From positions 33,791,817-33,855,816 of the forward strand of contig NC_030854.1 of NCBI RefSeq assembly GCF_000208745.1: a stretch of DNA of 64,000 nt, given 5' to 3'. How positions within the stretch are numbered: the stretch's first letter is position 1; each line of letters begins with the position of its first letter. Below are positions 61,826 through 64,000 of the stretch, piece by piece. The stretch comes from Theobroma cacao. Its lineage: Eukaryota > Streptophyta > Magnoliopsida > Malvales > Malvaceae. The notes below the pieces were generated by a model. The model was given only the letters and a program-made list of their open reading frames with translations. It was not told the DNA's origin and searched no databases. Position numbers and translations under genes: made by a program.

Positions 61826-64000
61826 CCACTTGTGTTAGAGCAACTGGGCAATTGTCAGACCAAATTATGTTTGATATTATCTCTTATGCAATTTATTCTT
61901 TGATAAGTTTTTATGTTAGTAAAGCTGGTCCATTCATTTCTCCTGTCTACTTTCTTCTGACCTGCTGTTTGGCCAGAAAGAAAATTTAAATAAAAGTGAT
62001 CATCATTAGCCAACCTTTTTTTTTCTTTTCGTGAGTGACACCAAACATGCTAAAGCAGACATACTTGTCACAGGAAAATCCGAAGCTTTAAGCAAATTAA
62101 TTTGTTGTATGTCGATTTCGTAATCAATTAGAGCAGGACCCAATCCCCACATCATTTCAAATGAATGTATACTGTACATTCAATTCCTTGCAGCTCATTT
62201 TAATTAATTTTCCATCAGGCCAAAACAAAAACCACAAAAAAGGAAAAAGAAAAACAGCTACTGCCACTAATTATTTAGTGTACTCTTTTGCAAGGCTGGC
62301 TTTAGGGTGACGTTATCCAAGCAAGAATTTTAAGTTTTAAATTGTTATAAGTTTTATAATTTTATAATAATATAAATAATTTATCTAAAAATATATAAAA
62401 TTTAAAATAATTAATAAAATATCTACTTATTCTCTCATATCTAATAAATATTTATTTTTTCTCACTTTTACATTTTTATTAATTTTTAATTATTTATCTC
62501 ATTTCTCATTAAAAATAAATAAAAGTTAAAACAATTAATAAAATAACATATTTTTTAATTTTTTTCAATTTTTTATCCCTTCTTAATTCTCACAATACTG
62601 TTTTTTCAATTTCTAATCAATTAAAAATAATATTTATTTAATGATCCCAACTTCTATTTTTTTTCTCTATATATAAAGTTAATTATTTTTTTTTCAATTT
62701 ATAATATATACTTTTAAATTTTTTTTAATCTTCTACTCTTTCTGCCTTAACTTTAATAAAAAGATTTTATTTTTTTAATTTTGATAAAAAAAATCTCTTT
62801 TAAATAGTTAACTTGACACTTTTAAGGTTATTATCCACCCTGCTCCTGTACTAATTATTATTTTTTACTGTTACAACATAGAACAGCTTACATGCAAAAA
62901 ACATGTCTTCCTCTTCTAAGATTATAAAAAAAAAAAAAGAAACATGTGATGATCATTGACTACAGACAAATCATGCACGTGAAATTTATTTATTTTTTGG
63001 GCTTAACAAATTTATTTATTATGGAAATGCATATTGGGAAGAACCCTATTCGGCAACTACCCTGTTTTTTCACATGAACTATAATGTACAGAAAAAGGAA
63101 AAAGGCAAAACTTTATGTTTATGATGTGGAACAGCTACCAATCCCAAAAGGGGTGGCTTTGATGGGAAACAAACATAAAGTTGGCCCTGTCTTTAATTTA
63201 GGTTCAAAATGAATCTTAGATTGTGTTTTGCAGACAAATGCTTATGGAATTTTCATACGTAATATGGCAAAATAGTGAAATAAAAATAAAAAATGAGAAC
63301 TTAAAATGGTAACCTAGTTAATGCAAATAAATTGAAACATAAAGAATTAAGATGACGTTCGATAATTTACATTATAATGTAATAACTTGAAATGTAATTA
63401 TCGAAAAAATAATATTATAGTATTTGATTTATAAATATTTTATTAAAAATGTGATGTTAATTTTTAAAATTTATCTTTATATTTATATGTTTTTTGAATT
63501 AAAGCAATTAAATAACAATAAACCAAGTAGAAAAGTGGATGGCAAGGTCGCATCCTAAATCAAAAACCTTAAGAATTGTATGCACCAGAGAAAACAAAAA
63601 GTTTAATGATTGATAGATTGGGCAGTGTCCCCATGCAATTTGTAAATGCTGGGGTCCCTTAAAGTAGAGAAAGTTGTTTGTATTTTTGTGGGGATGAGAA
63701 ATGGAAAGAGCTTGTAAGGGTAAAGAATCAATGATCGTGGAGGCCTCAAGTCCATCAACCTTCTTTTGTCGCCAGTGAAATTCCAAGTCCACCATTTCCC
63801 CACCTTTAATAACAATGTCTTCATATCATTAATAAAGAGATGAAGACCATTTTGTTCCAATGGCCACGACTGCAAACAAAAATATTTGAACACTATTTAC
63901 TGACAATTTGATACATAGAATTTATTTCACCTCTTCTGTCCACACCCACCCACCATGGCCTTTGGTTCACACACAATCATGCACTTTACCCTGCAAATAT
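61826..64000. other. AT-rich intergenic DNA, no gene seen
   Basis: Long T- and A-rich stretches with no recognisable protein. A hAT-like terminal word (CAAGGCTGGCTTTAGGG) near 62293 has no convincing partner. The open frames at 63508-63893 (minus) resemble nothing known to me. Confidence 0.5.

Noticed and set aside
62293..62850. A further hAT MITE starting CAAGGCTGGC
   Set aside because: The only candidate right end (near 62840) pairs poorly and no 8-bp duplication was found.
1..64000. CRISPR arrays, operons, riboswitches or bacterial origins
   Set aside because: The window is eukaryotic; direct repeats found are microsatellites, one minisatellite, LTRs and a tandem element end.

Overview
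This is plant nuclear DNA, most likely from a eudicot. It is AT-rich and carries multi-exon genes with GT-AG introns, plant-type MATE (DETOXIFICATION) transporters, a Copia LTR retrotransposon primed by initiator tRNA-Met, hAT elements and many (TA)n microsatellites. Two runs of N (28463-28611 and 47933-48711) and one single N (35981) are assembly gaps. The species cannot be named from the sequence.

Layout. 1-4.7 kb is AT-rich intergenic DNA. 4.7-15.2 kb holds a plus-strand gene for a 572-residue CID-domain protein of the RPRD1/Rtt103 type, with a long leader intron. 15.2-20.2 kb holds a plus-strand gene for a 320-residue ELMO-domain protein. From 20.5 to 54.75 kb, five complete MATE transporter genes lie head to tail on the minus strand. 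I name them M1 to M5 from low to high coordinate; they encode 485, 480, 486, 486 and 489 residues. All five have eight exons, and exons 2-7 have exactly the same lengths (542, 87, 57, 239, 119, 87 nt). The array therefore arose by tandem duplication of one intron-containing ancestor. By sequence, M1/M2 and M3/M4 are sister pairs and M5 is the outlier.

Sequences between and beyond the array genes. M1-M2: a 5'-truncated processed retrocopy of a reversibly glycosylated polypeptide (RGP) gene, with poly(A) and a perfect 12-bp target-site duplication. M2-M3: a decayed 3.1-kb hAT transposon of the ZMYM1-like type, followed by a 1.57-kb TIR element with a TTA duplication. M4-M5: about 7 kb of AT-rich DNA with a 779-N gap. 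Right of M5: a 1.09-kb non-autonomous hAT element with a perfect 8-bp target duplication, and a 3.96-kb Copia element. The Copia element has lost its reverse transcriptase in frame but keeps an open frame of 972 codons.

How the genes relate. The two plus-strand genes are ordinary housekeeping-type genes (RNA polymerase II CTD reading; ELMO-type GTPase regulation) and have no evident link to the MATE array. The MATE genes should be proton-coupled exporters of small organic molecules at the vacuolar or plasma membrane. Substrates cannot be read from the sequence.

Main points to follow up: a GC-AG intron at one position in M1-M3 but GT-AG in M4 and M5; a start-stop AUGUAA uORF just ahead of the CID-protein start; the open but catalytically broken RT-less Copia frame despite about 10% LTR divergence; and a GC-rich segment shared by two distant repeats.
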